A DNA stretch of 64,000 nucleotides from Synechococcus sp. AG-683-C23. Its GTDB lineage: Bacteria; Cyanobacteriota; Cyanobacteriia; PCC-6307; Cyanobiaceae. Made by a program: the position numbers and the translations under genes. The stretch lies in the NCBI GenBank assembly GCA_003208835.1, contig QCVD01000007.1, positions 1 through 64,000 of the forward strand, written 5' to 3'. This document shows positions 28,398-37,590 of this stretch, one piece after another. Under the pieces are notes generated by a model. The model did no database searches. It had not been told where the DNA came from and worked only from the letters and a program-made list of their open reading frames with translations. How positions within the stretch are numbered: the first letter of the stretch is position 1; every line of letters starts with the position of its first letter.

Positions 28398-30029
28398 ATG
28401 GACAAAGATGAGGTGACTCGCGATCGCAGGCCCATGAAGGCCCGCCCCTTTCTTACCGCGGTTGGTGCCGCACTGTTGTCGCTAGTGCTGCTAGCCATGG
28501 GTCTGATTTGGACCATGGATCGGCGTAGCCCGCTTCACCTTGCTGAGCAGCCTTTGCAGTTGCCGCGATCGGCTCGCTTTGTGCCCCGCGATGCTGCTGT
28601 GTCGTTGCATTGGCTGGCTGATCCCTCACGCTTGCCTGCCTATGCCCAGGCTGTGGCGCCCGCATCTCAACGTCGTGCGGCCCGAGATGGAGCACGCGCT
28701 TGGCGCAACGGTGCTTTTGCGTTGGCTGGCCTTGAGTTCGATGCAGAACTCGCACCTTGGATTGGCTCGGAAATCAGCCTTACTTTGCTTGACGGTGTGT
28801 CGCTTGATGGTGCATCAGATCCTGGATGGGTGCTGGCCCTCAACAGTCGTGATAGCGACGGGGCCCGCCGCTTTTTGCAGCGCTTTTGGCAAACCCGAAG
28901 CTTGGCTGGCACCGATTTGCAGATCAGCAGCTATCGCGGCATTGGTGTGATCAGTGGTCGTGGTGCCTTGATCGGTCGCGATCCCCAGCCATTAGCGACT
29001 GCGCTCATCGACGACGATCTCTTGTTGCTGGCTTCAGGACGCGGCGTGCTCGAGCAATCCCTCGATGTGTCCCAGCTGAAGGATCAACATCAGTTGGGCG
29101 ATCAAAGGCTGCAGCAGAACGTGGCTGATCTTGGTGATGGCTTCGCGGTCCTGACGGCGTCGCCTGCTGCGATGCAGCGATGGTTGCAGCTCCCTGCGGT
29201 GCTCACCGAGCGTTCCGACCTGGAGGGGTTGGTGGCATCCCTGCGTCCGGACGGTGCCACGTTGGCTGCGGATGCGGTAGTTGCTTTCCGCAACAAGCTT
29301 TCGTCAGAGCCATGGCAACCCCTCAACGATTTATCAGAGACGGCCGGTGGTCGGGCTCTCTGGATGGCTCAGCTCCAGAATCCATCTCGGTTGCTGGATT
29401 CCGACGACCAACACCCTTTGGCGCAGTGGTTGGGGCCGCTGTTGCGATCCCATTTGCAAGGTCAAGCCGCTGCCGCAACGGTTGTGGAGCTCGACGATGG
29501 CCCTTTGCTTTGGCAACACCAGTCCGATGGATGGCTTCTGACGACATCCCGGGAGCAGCCTCAGCAGGCTCTGGTGGATGCTCAGCTCCAGGAGCAGGGC
29601 TTATCTCGATCAGAGTTGGATGGCGATGGAGAAAGGCTTGCGGTTTGGACACGCCTGGTGCGTCAGCGTGGTCGAACGGCTGGCCTCGAGGCGCAGTTGG
29701 CCATAGCCAAAGCTCATGCTGCCTCCGTGGATTGGTGGGGTGAGACCCTGATCGCTCTGAAGCATCGTCAGGACACCCGTGGGTTGCAACCGCGGCTGCG
29801 GCAATGGCATGCCATCAGCAGCGATGGTCGTCCGGCCCAAGCTCTGCTTTTGGCCGCTGAACCTTCCCAGGATCTGCTGGCGGCCTGGCAACCCTGGGCC
29901 TTCGTTCAGGCACTGGCTGGTCAATCCATGAAAGGTCAAGTCCAAGGTCTCAGCCTTGTGGTGGATGTTGATCAACAAGATGATGTCGGCAGCAAGCTCC
30001 CCCTTCATGTGCGGCTCGACCTTGGCTGA
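28398..30029 (+). CDS. DUF3352 membrane-anchored protein
   Basis: About 543 residues from the ATG at 28398 (MDKDEVTRD); an ATG at 28434 (MKARPF) would also keep the single N-terminal transmembrane helix (VGAALLSLVLLAMGLIW). The rest is a large soluble domain of the DUF3352 type, with VPRDAAVSLHWLADPSRLPAY, APWIGSEISLTLLD, LATALIDDDLLLLASGRGVLEQ and a late LLLAAEPSQDLLAAWQPW. Function unknown; it is probably anchored in the plasma membrane facing the periplasm. It is divergent from the rhodanese gene. Confidence 0.85.
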   Translation: MDKDEVTRDRRPMKARPFLTAVGAALLSLVLLAMGLIWTMDRRSPLHLAEQPLQLPRSARFVPRDAAVSLHWLADPSRLPAYAQAVAPASQRRAARDGARAWRNGAFALAGLEFDAELAPWIGSEISLTLLDGVSLDGASDPGWVLALNSRDSDGARRFLQRFWQTRSLAGTDLQISSYRGIGVISGRGALIGRDPQPLATALIDDDLLLLASGRGVLEQSLDVSQLKDQHQLGDQRLQQNVADLGDGFAVLTASPAAMQRWLQLPAVLTERSDLEGLVASLRPDGATLAADAVVAFRNKLSSEPWQPLNDLSETAGGRALWMAQLQNPSRLLDSDDQHPLAQWLGPLLRSHLQGQAAAATVVELDDGPLLWQHQSDGWLLTTSREQPQQALVDAQLQEQGLSRSELDGDGERLAVWTRLVRQRGRTAGLEAQLAIAKAHAASVDWWGETLIALKHRQDTRGLQPRLRQWHAISSDGRPAQALLLAAEPSQDLLAAWQPWAFVQALAGQSMKGQVQGLSLVVDVDQQDDVGSKLPLHVRLDLG

Positions 30030-30071
30030 ACTGCTGATGGCTGAACTGGTGCCCTTGCTGCTTGAGTTCGC

Positions 30072-30332
30072 TCAATCGACGTGATGCACCTCTTTGGTGC
30101 CTCTCACCTGAATCGGAAGTTCAAGCAGGCCAGTGCCGATGGTTTGGGCGTTGGCAACAGACGAGATCTTGGCTTCGATTCCGAATTCCTTGAAGGCTGT
30201 TTCCATTTCTTGCATCAAGGCTTCTTCCACCTGCTTTTCCGGATCGACCACTTTCCCAATGAGTCGAGCGCCGAGTTTTCCCATGCGTTGTTGCACGACT
30301 TCGCGTGCGTTAGTGACCTCGATTAGCAGCAC
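30072..30332 (-). CDS. Small conserved cyanobacterial protein
   Basis: 86-residue soluble protein: MLLIEVTNAREVVQQRMG, then KVVDPEKQVEEALMQEMETA, a probable helix, and a C-terminal LPIQVRGTKEVHHVD. The even length, lack of hydrophobic helices and codon use support a real gene. I recall close relatives in marine picocyanobacteria but no function. It is convergent with the DUF3352 gene. Confidence 0.7.
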   Translation of the reverse strand: MLLIEVTNAREVVQQRMGKLGARLIGKVVDPEKQVEEALMQEMETAFKEFGIEAKISSVANAQTIGTGLLELPIQVRGTKEVHHVD

Positions 30333-30421
30333 GCAGGAACCTTGTCGTCATGCGACTTTATGGGATCTACCTTCCGTAGCCCTCGCAACATGGTTCCGAA
30401 CTGCTGTGCCGCATGCTTCGG

Positions 30422-30709
30422 CTAGCAGTACGGCTCGAGGATGTCCTCAAGGTCTCTGAGTTGGGCTGGCGGCATCAAGCGCGCTAGCGGCAGCTGACTG
30501 GCGCCTCCTGCCACAGGAACTTTCACTGCTTCGATGGCTTGCCTCGCTGCGACAGCGGCCCCTTGGTTAACGAGGGCGCTGCATTCAACGGCAAGAGCCT
30601 CAGCGAGACCAGCATCGCCGAGGTAGAGGTGCCATCCATTGATTTGCAGATAAAGGCGATCAGCCACAGCGGCTTGTAGATCTTTCAAGTCGGATGCGGG
30701 TAATGACAT
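30422..30709 (-). CDS. DUF3181 protein
   Basis: 95-residue protein with LQAAVADRLYLQINGWHLYL, DAGLAEALAVECSALVNQGA and a C-terminal LPLARLMPPAQLRDLEDIL, the layout of the cyanobacterial DUF3181 family. Its function is unknown. It lies in a run of small minus-strand genes with short gaps. Confidence 0.8.
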   Translation of the reverse strand: MSLPASDLKDLQAAVADRLYLQINGWHLYLGDAGLAEALAVECSALVNQGAAVAARQAIEAVKVPVAGGASQLPLARLMPPAQLRDLEDILEPYC

Positions 30710-30739
30710 GTCGCAGATCAGATCGTTCCAATGGTGGCT

Positions 30740-31045
30740 CTAATCGGACTCCCTTGGGCGACGAACAATCACGCTAATCAATTGAATGGCGAGAGCGCTA
30801 GCCCATATCCCTGTAATCCAGCTGAGTGAGGGCTCAGGAAATGGATGTTTCATTTCCTGGAAAAACCATGCGCCGCTGTTGATTGCAGCGAACGCGCCAG
30901 CGTGCAAACAAAAGTTTACGATGCGTTCAAAGTGCCGATAAGTCGGGTCTTCAGGGTTGGCAGGGCCATACCAGCGGATCGGCATCGCATCAAAAATGTC
31001 GTGCTGTGATCCTGGCTCGGCCGCGCCCCAGTTGACGATCGGCAC
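30740..31045 (-). CDS. Two-helix membrane protein of unknown function
   Basis: 101-residue protein from a GTG at 31045. The N-terminal half is soluble (IRWYGPANPEDPTYRHFERI). Two hydrophobic helices follow, FCLHAGAFAAINSGAWFF and SWITGIWASALAIQLIS, and a basic tail (VRRPRESD). The pattern matches small cyanobacterial 2TM proteins. No role is known. It begins 29 bases from the divergent tRNA-Arg gene. Confidence 0.75.
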   Translation of the reverse strand: MPIVNWGAAEPGSQHDIFDAMPIRWYGPANPEDPTYRHFERIVNFCLHAGAFAAINSGAWFFQEMKHPFPEPSLSWITGIWASALAIQLISVIVRRPRESD

Positions 31046-31073
31046 CCTGATGGAGTCTCATGGATTCACGCAA

Positions 31074-31147
31074 GCGCTTGTAGCTCAGCGGATTAGAGCA
31101 TCTGACTACGGATCAGAGGGTCGGGAGTTCGAATCTCTCCAGGCGCG
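31074..31147 (+). tRNA. tRNA-Arg (anticodon ACG)
   Basis: A complete cloverleaf can be drawn. The acceptor stem GCGCTTG pairs with CAGGCGC, and the D arm contains TAGCTCAGCGGATTAGAGC. The anticodon arm CTGA-CTACGGA-TCAG has the anticodon ACG at 31108-31110, and the T arm contains GGGAGTTCGAATCTCTCC. The CCA end is not encoded. In bacteria this tRNA is usually edited to ICG to read CGU, CGC and CGA. Confidence 0.97.
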
Positions 31148-31151
31148 CTTG

Positions 31152-31179
31152 AAAACTGCCGATTAGGCAGTTTTTTTTT
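31152..31179 (+). terminator. Intrinsic terminator after tRNA-Arg
   Basis: The hairpin AAAACTGCC / GGCAGTTTT has a five-base loop (GATTA) and is followed by a run of T. It begins four bases after the tRNA and is a strong, textbook rho-independent terminator. Confidence 0.93.
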
Positions 31180-31244
31180 GTTTTGGCCCATCCCGATCGA
31201 AGAACCGTTTCTTACGATTGGGCTACCGGTTATGTCCTTCCCCC

Positions 31245-32534
31245 ATGAGCCAGGTCTCCGAACGGGCCATCAATGCAGGTCTGGCTTCTGCTGACCCGGA
31301 AATTTCCCGTCTGATCGACCATGAGCGTCATCGTCAGGAAACCCATCTTGAGCTCATTGCTAGCGAGAATTTTGCGTCGCAGGCTGTGATGCAAGCGCAG
31401 GGTTCTGTGCTCACGAACAAATATGCCGAGGGCTTACCCGCCAAGCGTTATTACGGCGGTTGTGAGCATGTCGATGCCATCGAAACCTTGGCGATTGAAC
31501 GAGCCAAGCAGTTGTTTGATGCCGCATGGGCCAATGTCCAACCCCACAGTGGTGCACAGGCGAACTTCGCGGTGTTTCTTGCGTTGTTGAAGCCTGGCGA
31601 CACGATCATGGGGCTTGACCTCTCCCATGGCGGTCACCTCACCCATGGCTCTCACGTCAACGTGAGCGGCAAATGGTTCAACGTTGTTCAGTACGGCGTT
31701 GACCCGAAAACCCAGCGCCTCGACATGGAGGCGATTCGGAAACTTGCCGTCGAGCACAAACCAAAATTAATTATTTGCGGTTACTCGGCTTATCCACGCA
31801 CGATTGATTTCGCGGCCTTCCGTTCCATCGCTGACGAGGTGGGGGCTTTTCTGTTGGCTGATATGGCACATATCGCTGGACTCGTGGCAGCTGGTGTCCA
31901 TCCCAGCCCTGTTCCCCACTGCGATGTTGTTACCACCACGACCCACAAAACGCTACGCGGGCCCCGGGGTGGTTTGATCCTGTGCAGAGATGCGGAGTTC
32001 GCCAAGAAATTTGATAAAGCTGTCTTTCCAGGGACGCAGGGTGGACCCTTGGAGCATGTGATCGCAGCCAAGGCCGTTGCCTTTGGTGAGGCACTTCAAC
32101 CGTCGTTTAAAACCTATAGCGAGCACGTAGTAGCTAATGCTGGAGCCTTGGCAGAGCAACTGATCTCCAGGGGAATCGATGTGGTGAGTGGGGGAACCGA
32201 TAACCATGTTGTGTTGCTCGATTTACGGTCGATTGGCATGACGGGCAAGGTGGCCGACCTGCTGGTGAGTGATGTGCACATCACGGCCAACAAGAACACG
32301 GTGCCCTTTGATCCAGAGTCCCCATTTGTGACGAGTGGACTTCGTCTAGGGACCGCGGCGCTCACAACACGCGGCTTTGATGCCGATGCTTTCAAGGAGG
32401 TGGCTGATGTGATTGCTGACCGTTTGCATCAGCCTGAGGACGATGCGGTTCGTCAGCGTTGCCTCGAGCGAGTGTCGGCCCTTTGCGCTCTCTTCCCCCT
32501 TTATACCAACAGCAAAGAGCCAGCGCTCGTATGA
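31245..32534 (+). CDS. glyA: Serine hydroxymethyltransferase
   Basis: 429-residue PLP enzyme interconverting serine and glycine and supplying one-carbon units on tetrahydrofolate. Visible are [65 protein letters not shown] and [19 protein letters not shown] with the PLP lysine. The ATG at 31245 ([10 protein letters not shown]) fits family alignments; an in-frame upstream extension runs through the leader. Confidence 0.97.
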   Translation: MSQVSERAINAGLASADPEISRLIDHERHRQETHLELIASENFASQAVMQAQGSVLTNKYAEGLPAKRYYGGCEHVDAIETLAIERAKQLFDAAWANVQPHSGAQANFAVFLALLKPGDTIMGLDLSHGGHLTHGSHVNVSGKWFNVVQYGVDPKTQRLDMEAIRKLAVEHKPKLIICGYSAYPRTIDFAAFRSIADEVGAFLLADMAHIAGLVAAGVHPSPVPHCDVVTTTTHKTLRGPRGGLILCRDAEFAKKFDKAVFPGTQGGPLEHVIAAKAVAFGEALQPSFKTYSEHVVANAGALAEQLISRGIDVVSGGTDNHVVLLDLRSIGMTGKVADLLVSDVHITANKNTVPFDPESPFVTSGLRLGTAALTTRGFDADAFKEVADVIADRLHQPEDDAVRQRCLERVSALCALFPLYTNSKEPALV

Positions 32535-32642
32535 CATGTGTAGGGGTGACGTCATCCAATCGTGATGGTGTCCCCAGTTGAAGCTCCCTAAGATTCGGGT
32601 AACTTTTTGGACCCAGAGAGCCGTTTCATTTCAGGAGCCTCA

Positions 32643-33785
32643 GTGAACCTCCCAGCCAGCCCGATTGTGGTTGCATCGGCGAGTTTCCTAGTGGCCGCTG
32701 GATTCACGATCGGGTTGGTTCCGCTCGTTAGACGTCTCGGTCTTCACTTTGGTTTTACTGACCAGCCCGATGCCCGCAAGCAACACAGCAAGCCGATTGT
32801 GCGTGTTGGTGGCATCGCGATGGTCATCGGATTTGTTCTGTCGTTGTCGGCCATTTGGGTCTTGGGAGGTTTTGGCCTCTTGGCTCCCGAACGAGATCAA
32901 TTGATTTGGAGCACCCTCGCTGGCTCGCTCTGCTTTTTTCTGATTGGTTTGGCCGACGATCTTTACGCCCTTTCGCCATGGCCCCGCTTGGCGGGTCAGA
33001 TCTGTGTAGCGGCTGCAATCTGGAGCCAAGGGGTTCGCATTGGAGCCATTGACCTGCCCTGGCTTACCTCCAACGGATCAGCGATCCAGCTCTCTGATGG
33101 CCTCAGCTTATTGGCCACGGTGATTTGGCTCGTGGGCATCACTAATGCGATTAATTGGCTTGATGGTTTGGATGGCCTTGCCGCAGGCGTTGCTGGAATT
33201 GCGGCCATTGGATTGGTATCCGTCAGCTTTTCTCTGCACCAGGTTGCTGCAGGTTTCCTAGCAGCCGCATTGGCTGGGTGTTCGTTGGGATTTTTGCGGC
33301 ATAACTCCAATCCGGCCAGGATTTTTATGGGAGATGGCGGTTCTTACTTTCTTGGCTTCACCCTCGCCTCCATCAGCATTGTGGGCCCAGCGAAGGGCCT
33401 CACGACGGTGAGTTTGTTGTTGCCATTGCTGATTCTTTCGTTGCCGCTAGCGGATATGTCGGCAGTGATCATGGGGCGCTTGCGGGCAGGGAGATCACCG
33501 TTTTATCCAGATCGCCGTCATCTTCATCACCGCTTACTACGGGCCGGTTTCAGTCATCGACGCACCGTCCTCCTGATCTGCGTGTTTACCCAGTGGTTGG
33601 CTTCCATCGCGTTGGTGGTGGCGAATGCAGAAATGCGCTTTCTCTGGTTGGCTCTTACTACCGCGATTCTTGTTGCCACGGTGGTCGTGAGCCGTCGTCA
33701 ACTTCAGACTGAAAAAGCTTTGCGAGAGAACACATCGCAGGACTTAGTTGGCGGATCAACCCCGCTCGGTAATCGCCATGGCTAA
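32643..33785 (+). CDS. GT4-type undecaprenyl-phosphate sugar-1-phosphate transferase
   Basis: Polytopic membrane protein of about 380 residues of the MraY/WecA/TagO family. These enzymes move a HexNAc-1-phosphate from UDP-sugar to undecaprenyl phosphate to start envelope polysaccharides. Motifs are [32 protein letters not shown] (Asp pair), [35 protein letters not shown] and the WecA-type [15 protein letters not shown]. The last motif favours WecA/TagO over MraY. The start is probably GTG at 32643. The 3' end overlaps cinA by eight bases. Confidence 0.9.
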   Translation: MNLPASPIVVASASFLVAAGFTIGLVPLVRRLGLHFGFTDQPDARKQHSKPIVRVGGIAMVIGFVLSLSAIWVLGGFGLLAPERDQLIWSTLAGSLCFFLIGLADDLYALSPWPRLAGQICVAAAIWSQGVRIGAIDLPWLTSNGSAIQLSDGLSLLATVIWLVGITNAINWLDGLDGLAAGVAGIAAIGLVSVSFSLHQVAAGFLAAALAGCSLGFLRHNSNPARIFMGDGGSYFLGFTLASISIVGPAKGLTTVSLLLPLLILSLPLADMSAVIMGRLRAGRSPFYPDRRHLHHRLLRAGFSHRRTVLLICVFTQWLASIALVVANAEMRFLWLALTTAILVATVVVSRRQLQTEKALRENTSQDLVGGSTPLGNRHG

Positions 33786-35037
33786 AAACGGCGTCGAAAT
33801 TCTTTGTGTGGGGACGGAACTCCTATTGGGTGACATCCTCAATGGCAATGCACGTTGGCTTGCGCAGAAGCTGGCGGATCTAGGCCTTCCCCATTTCCGT
33901 CAGACCGTTGTGGGCGACAACACCGATCGGCTGATGGCGGCTGTGCGTGAGGCGGCTGGGCGGTGTCGAATTCTGATCACCACAGGGGGCTTGGGGCCTA
34001 CTCCCGATGACCTCACCACTGCGGCCTTGGCCGCGGCGTTTGATACCCCCCTTGAAGAGCGTCCAGAGCTCTGGCAGGAGATACAGGAAAAGTTGTCTGC
34101 GGGTGGCCGTGCTGTGGCTTCCAGCAATCGATCGCAGGCGTTGTTGCCGATTGGCGCAGATGTTCTGCCCAATTCTCTGGGTTCTGCTCCAGGGATGATT
34201 TGGTCTCCTTGCTCCGATTTCACAATCCTCACGTTTCCTGGAGTCCCTTCGGAGATGCGGAGCATGTGGGTGGAGACAGCTGAACCTTGGTTGCGTCAGA
34301 ACGGAGGTGCTTCCTCTGCGTTTGTGAGTCGAAGGCTGCATTTTACTGGAATTGGAGAGTCTGATTTGGCAGAGCAGGTGGGGGATCTATTCGACTCTGT
34401 AAACCCCACCGTGGCTCCATATGCCGCGCTGGGTGATGTGACCTTGCGGTTAACCGCCTCGGGGTCGTCGCCAGTTCAAGCGGAGGCGCTGTTGAATCCC
34501 ATGGAGGAGAAGTTGCTCCAGCACACAGCACTCTTCTGTTACGGACGCGATGATGACACCTTGGCGGCTGTGGTGTTGCGCTTGCTCGGGGATGCTGGGC
34601 AAACCCTGGCTGTTGCTGAATCCTGTACGGGGGGTGCCCTCGGTGCTGCTCTTACAGCGGTGGCAGGCTCATCAGCAGTTTTTGCTGGTGGCGTGATTGC
34701 CTATAGGAATGCTGTTAAACAACAGCTTTTGGGGGTGCCAGAGGCGCTGCTTGATCAGCATGGTGCTGTGTCAGAGATTGTGGCGAAGGCGATGGCAGAG
34801 GGGCTGCGCTCGCGGCTGCACTGCGACTGGGGTATCGCGATTAGCGGTGTGGCTGGCCCAGGGGGTGGAACCGTTGAAAAGCCTGTTGGCATGGTTTGCT
34901 TGGCGTTGGCCGGGCCAGAGGGTTGTGATGCTTGGGTGCAGCGATTTGGCGCTCGTCGAGGTCGATCGGCCGTGCAGCAGCTCAGCGTGATTCGTGCCCT
35001 CGACCATTTACGCCTGCGCCTTCTGTCCCAGTCGTAA
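33778..35037 (+). CDS. cinA: CinA-like protein (competence/damage-inducible)
   Basis: 419 residues in two domains. The N-terminal MoaB/MogA-like domain has [42 protein letters not shown] and FPGVPSEM. The C-terminal nicotinamide-nucleotide deamidase-type domain has [34 protein letters not shown] and [17 protein letters not shown] with the catalytic Ser. The likely role is pyridine nucleotide recycling. The ATG at 33778 lies within the end of the preceding gene. Confidence 0.94.
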   Translation: MAKNGVEILCVGTELLLGDILNGNARWLAQKLADLGLPHFRQTVVGDNTDRLMAAVREAAGRCRILITTGGLGPTPDDLTTAALAAAFDTPLEERPELWQEIQEKLSAGGRAVASSNRSQALLPIGADVLPNSLGSAPGMIWSPCSDFTILTFPGVPSEMRSMWVETAEPWLRQNGGASSAFVSRRLHFTGIGESDLAEQVGDLFDSVNPTVAPYAALGDVTLRLTASGSSPVQAEALLNPMEEKLLQHTALFCYGRDDDTLAAVVLRLLGDAGQTLAVAESCTGGALGAALTAVAGSSAVFAGGVIAYRNAVKQQLLGVPEALLDQHGAVSEIVAKAMAEGLRSRLHCDWGIAISGVAGPGGGTVEKPVGMVCLALAGPEGCDAWVQRFGARRGRSAVQQLSVIRALDHLRLRLLSQS

Positions 35038-35062
35038 GGTCATTGTCATTGCAGCAGCACTG

Positions 35063-36481
35063 TTGAGTTCCGGCACCCTCTACGACAAGGTGTGGGACCT
35101 TCATCGGGTGGCAGATCTGCCCGGGGGGTCCACACAACTGTTCGTGGGTCTCCATCTGGTTCACGAAGTCACCAGCCCCCAAGCATTTTCGGGTCTGCGT
35201 GACAAGGGGCTCACCGTTGCTTGCCCCGAAAGGACTGTTGCCACGGTGGACCACATCGTGCCCACCACCTCTCAAGCGCGTCCGTTTGCGGATCCTTTGG
35301 CGGAGGAAATGCTCAGCACCTTGGAACGCAACTGCGCTGAGAGCGGGATTGCTTTGAACGGCATTGGTACTGGCCGACAGGGCATTGTTCATGTGATCGC
35401 CCCGGAGCTCGGCTTGAGCCAGCCCGGCATGACCGTAGCTTGTGGTGATTCGCATACATCCACCCATGGCGCGTTTGGTGCGATCGCCTTCGGTATCGGG
35501 ACGAGTCAGGTGAGGGACGTTCTAGCCAGCCAGAGCCTGGCCATGAACAAACTCAAGGTTCGACGGATTTTGGTAAATGGACACCTGTCCGCTGGGGTTT
35601 CTGCGAAAGATCTGATCCTGCACGTGATCCGCACGCTGGGTGTCAAAGGTGGGGTTGGATACGCCTATGAGTTCTCGGGTTCTGCCATCGAAGCGTTGTC
35701 GATGGAAGAGAGAATGACGCTCTGCAACATGGCCATCGAGGGTGGGGCGCGTTGTGGATATGTGAATCCAGATCAGATCACCTTCGATTACCTCAAGGGA
35801 CGTCCCCATGCTCCGTGCGGTGCGGCTTGGGACGCTGCAGTGGATTGGTGGCGGTCTCTTGCCACGGACACCAAAGCGGTGGTGGACGACGAGGTTGTGT
35901 TCGATGCAACGGTGATTGCACCAACGGTGACTTGGGGTATTACGCCGGGTCAGGGCTTGGGGATTGATGAGTGCGTCCCAAGCCTGACGATGCTTAACCC
36001 CGGTGAGCGGCCGATTGCGACGGAGGCTTATCGCTACATGGATCTCCAACCCGGCACTCCCATCGCAGGAGTTCCCATTGATGTGTGTTTCATTGGTAGT
36101 TGCACGAATGGTCGATTAAGCGACCTGCGTGCCGCGGCAGCCGTCGCTCGTGGGCGTCATGTGGCCACTGGAGTGAAGGCTTTCGTCGTACCTGGTTCGG
36201 AACAGGTTGCCCGGGCCGCTGAGGCTGAAGGCTTGGATCAGGTGTTTTGTGCGGCTGGTTTCGAATGGCGGGAGCCTGGATGTTCCATGTGTTTGGCCAT
36301 GAATCCGGACCGCTTGGAAGGGCGGCAGATCAGTGCCAGCTCTAGCAATCGTAATTTCAAGGGCCGGCAGGGATCAGCCAATGGCAGGACCCTGCTGATG
36401 AGTCCGGCGATGGTTGTGGCTGCGGCTGTCCATGGTCGGGTTACTGATGTCCGCACCCTCGCTCTTCACCCAGCGTCTTGA
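35063..36481 (+). CDS. leuC: 3-Isopropylmalate dehydratase large subunit
   Basis: 472-residue aconitase-family subunit that isomerises isopropylmalate in leucine synthesis. I place the start at TTG 35063 because the family N-terminus [13 protein letters not shown] follows it directly; upstream in-frame sequence overlaps cinA. Seen are [37 protein letters not shown] and [15 protein letters not shown], which together supply the three 4Fe-4S cysteines. Its stop overlaps the leuD start by one base. Confidence 0.96.
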   Translation: MSSGTLYDKVWDLHRVADLPGGSTQLFVGLHLVHEVTSPQAFSGLRDKGLTVACPERTVATVDHIVPTTSQARPFADPLAEEMLSTLERNCAESGIALNGIGTGRQGIVHVIAPELGLSQPGMTVACGDSHTSTHGAFGAIAFGIGTSQVRDVLASQSLAMNKLKVRRILVNGHLSAGVSAKDLILHVIRTLGVKGGVGYAYEFSGSAIEALSMEERMTLCNMAIEGGARCGYVNPDQITFDYLKGRPHAPCGAAWDAAVDWWRSLATDTKAVVDDEVVFDATVIAPTVTWGITPGQGLGIDECVPSLTMLNPGERPIATEAYRYMDLQPGTPIAGVPIDVCFIGSCTNGRLSDLRAAAAVARGRHVATGVKAFVVPGSEQVARAAEAEGLDQVFCAAGFEWREPGCSMCLAMNPDRLEGRQISASSSNRNFKGRQGSANGRTLLMSPAMVVAAAVHGRVTDVRTLALHPAS

Positions 36482-37095
36482 TGTTTGCTTTCCCGAATGG
36501 CGTTGTTCAGAAGATTTCTGGCACTGCTCTCATGATCCAAGGTGAAGATATTGATACCGATCGAATCATCCCTGCTCGTTTCCTGAAATGCGTCAGCTTT
36601 GATGCTCTTGGCGATCAAGTTTTTGCTGATGATCGACTCGAGTTGGCTGGGGATCATCCCTTCGATCAAGAGCGTTTTAAAGACGCTTCCATTTTGATTG
36701 TGAATGGTAATTTTGGTTGTGGATCCAGTCGGGAACATGCACCTCAGGCGTTGATGCGATGGGGCATTCGTGCTGTTGTAGGTGTCAGTTTTGCGGAGAT
36801 TTTCTTCGGCAATTGCCTTGCGCTGGGCATTCCTTGTGCCTCAGCATTGCCAGATCAAATTCTGGCGATTCAGGCAGCAGTGAATGGTGATGCAACGCGT
36901 CATTGGGCGCTTGATCTTGAGGGGATGACGCTTGCTTCGGATCAAGAGCGCTGGGATGTGACCATTGATGCCGGTCCGAGGGACATGCTGCGGAGTGGGA
37001 GATGGGATGCCACATCCCAGTTGCTCGACAACAGCTCCAAGGTGGAGGGCTTGATGAATCGGCTTCCTTATCTCAATAATTTCGCCACGCGCTAA
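36481..37095 (+). CDS. leuD: 3-Isopropylmalate dehydratase small subunit
   Basis: 204-residue swivel-domain partner of LeuC. Diagnostic sequence includes ISGTALMIQGEDIDTDRIIPARFLK near the N-terminus (in two overlapping blocks), NGNFGCGSSREHAPQAL, GVSFAEIFFGNCLALGIPC and LEGMTL. It starts on the ATG that overlaps the leuC stop, so the two are translationally coupled. Confidence 0.96.
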   Translation: MFAFPNGVVQKISGTALMIQGEDIDTDRIIPARFLKCVSFDALGDQVFADDRLELAGDHPFDQERFKDASILIVNGNFGCGSSREHAPQALMRWGIRAVVGVSFAEIFFGNCLALGIPCASALPDQILAIQAAVNGDATRHWALDLEGMTLASDQERWDVTIDAGPRDMLRSGRWDATSQLLDNSSKVEGLMNRLPYLNNFATR

Positions 37096-37149
37096 CTGCA
37101 GGATTGGTCTCTTTCGTCTATGAATGAGAAAAGGGTTCTGGGTTGAGTT

Positions 37150-37590
37150 GTGGAAGGAGTTCTTTGGAGTGTTCGGTTGTTTGTGGTCGCCCTGTTTGCC
37201 TCCTTGCCTGCTGTGTCATCCCCGCTGCAGCTGTTGGTTCAGCCCTACGAGGCGTTAGACCGCTACTGTCCGCGTTGTGATCTCCGCTCTCAAGACCTGC
37301 AGGATGCACATCTGATTGGCGCTGATCTTCGGGAGGCTGATCTGCGGGGCGCGGATTTGCGTAGTGCCAACCTTGAAGGAGCTGATCTCAGTGGTGCTCA
37401 GCTTTCTGGTGCTGATTTGCGCGGAACCAACCTCACGAATGCTGAGCTCTCAGGTGTTGACTTTCGAGGGGCAGATCTTCGAGATGCTGTTGTAATTAAC
37501 GCTTTTGCTCCAGATGTGCGTGTTGAAGGCGTTCGATTTGCAGGCGCTAACTTAAGAGGAAGCCATTTAATTATGGGTGGAGGAGATTGA
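37150..37590 (+). CDS. Exported pentapeptide-repeat protein
   Basis: 146 residues from a GTG at 37150. Residues 5-25 form a hydrophobic signal segment. A CPRCDLRS motif around residue 42 is followed by about 14 A(D/N)Lxx repeats, for example ADLREADLRGADLRSANLEG. These repeats build a right-handed square beta-helix. The N-terminal signal suggests a periplasmic or thylakoid-lumen location. Function unknown. It ends next to the convergent DUF3769 gene without a gap. Confidence 0.88.
   Translation: MEGVLWSVRLFVVALFASLPAVSSPLQLLVQPYEALDRYCPRCDLRSQDLQDAHLIGADLREADLRGADLRSANLEGADLSGAQLSGADLRGTNLTNAELSGVDFRGADLRDAVVINAFAPDVRVEGVRFAGANLRGSHLIMGGGD

Noticed and set aside
31074-31147. tRNA-Arg as a possible island attachment site
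   Set aside because: No integrase gene and no repeated copy of the tRNA 3' end was seen near it, and flanking genes are core genes.
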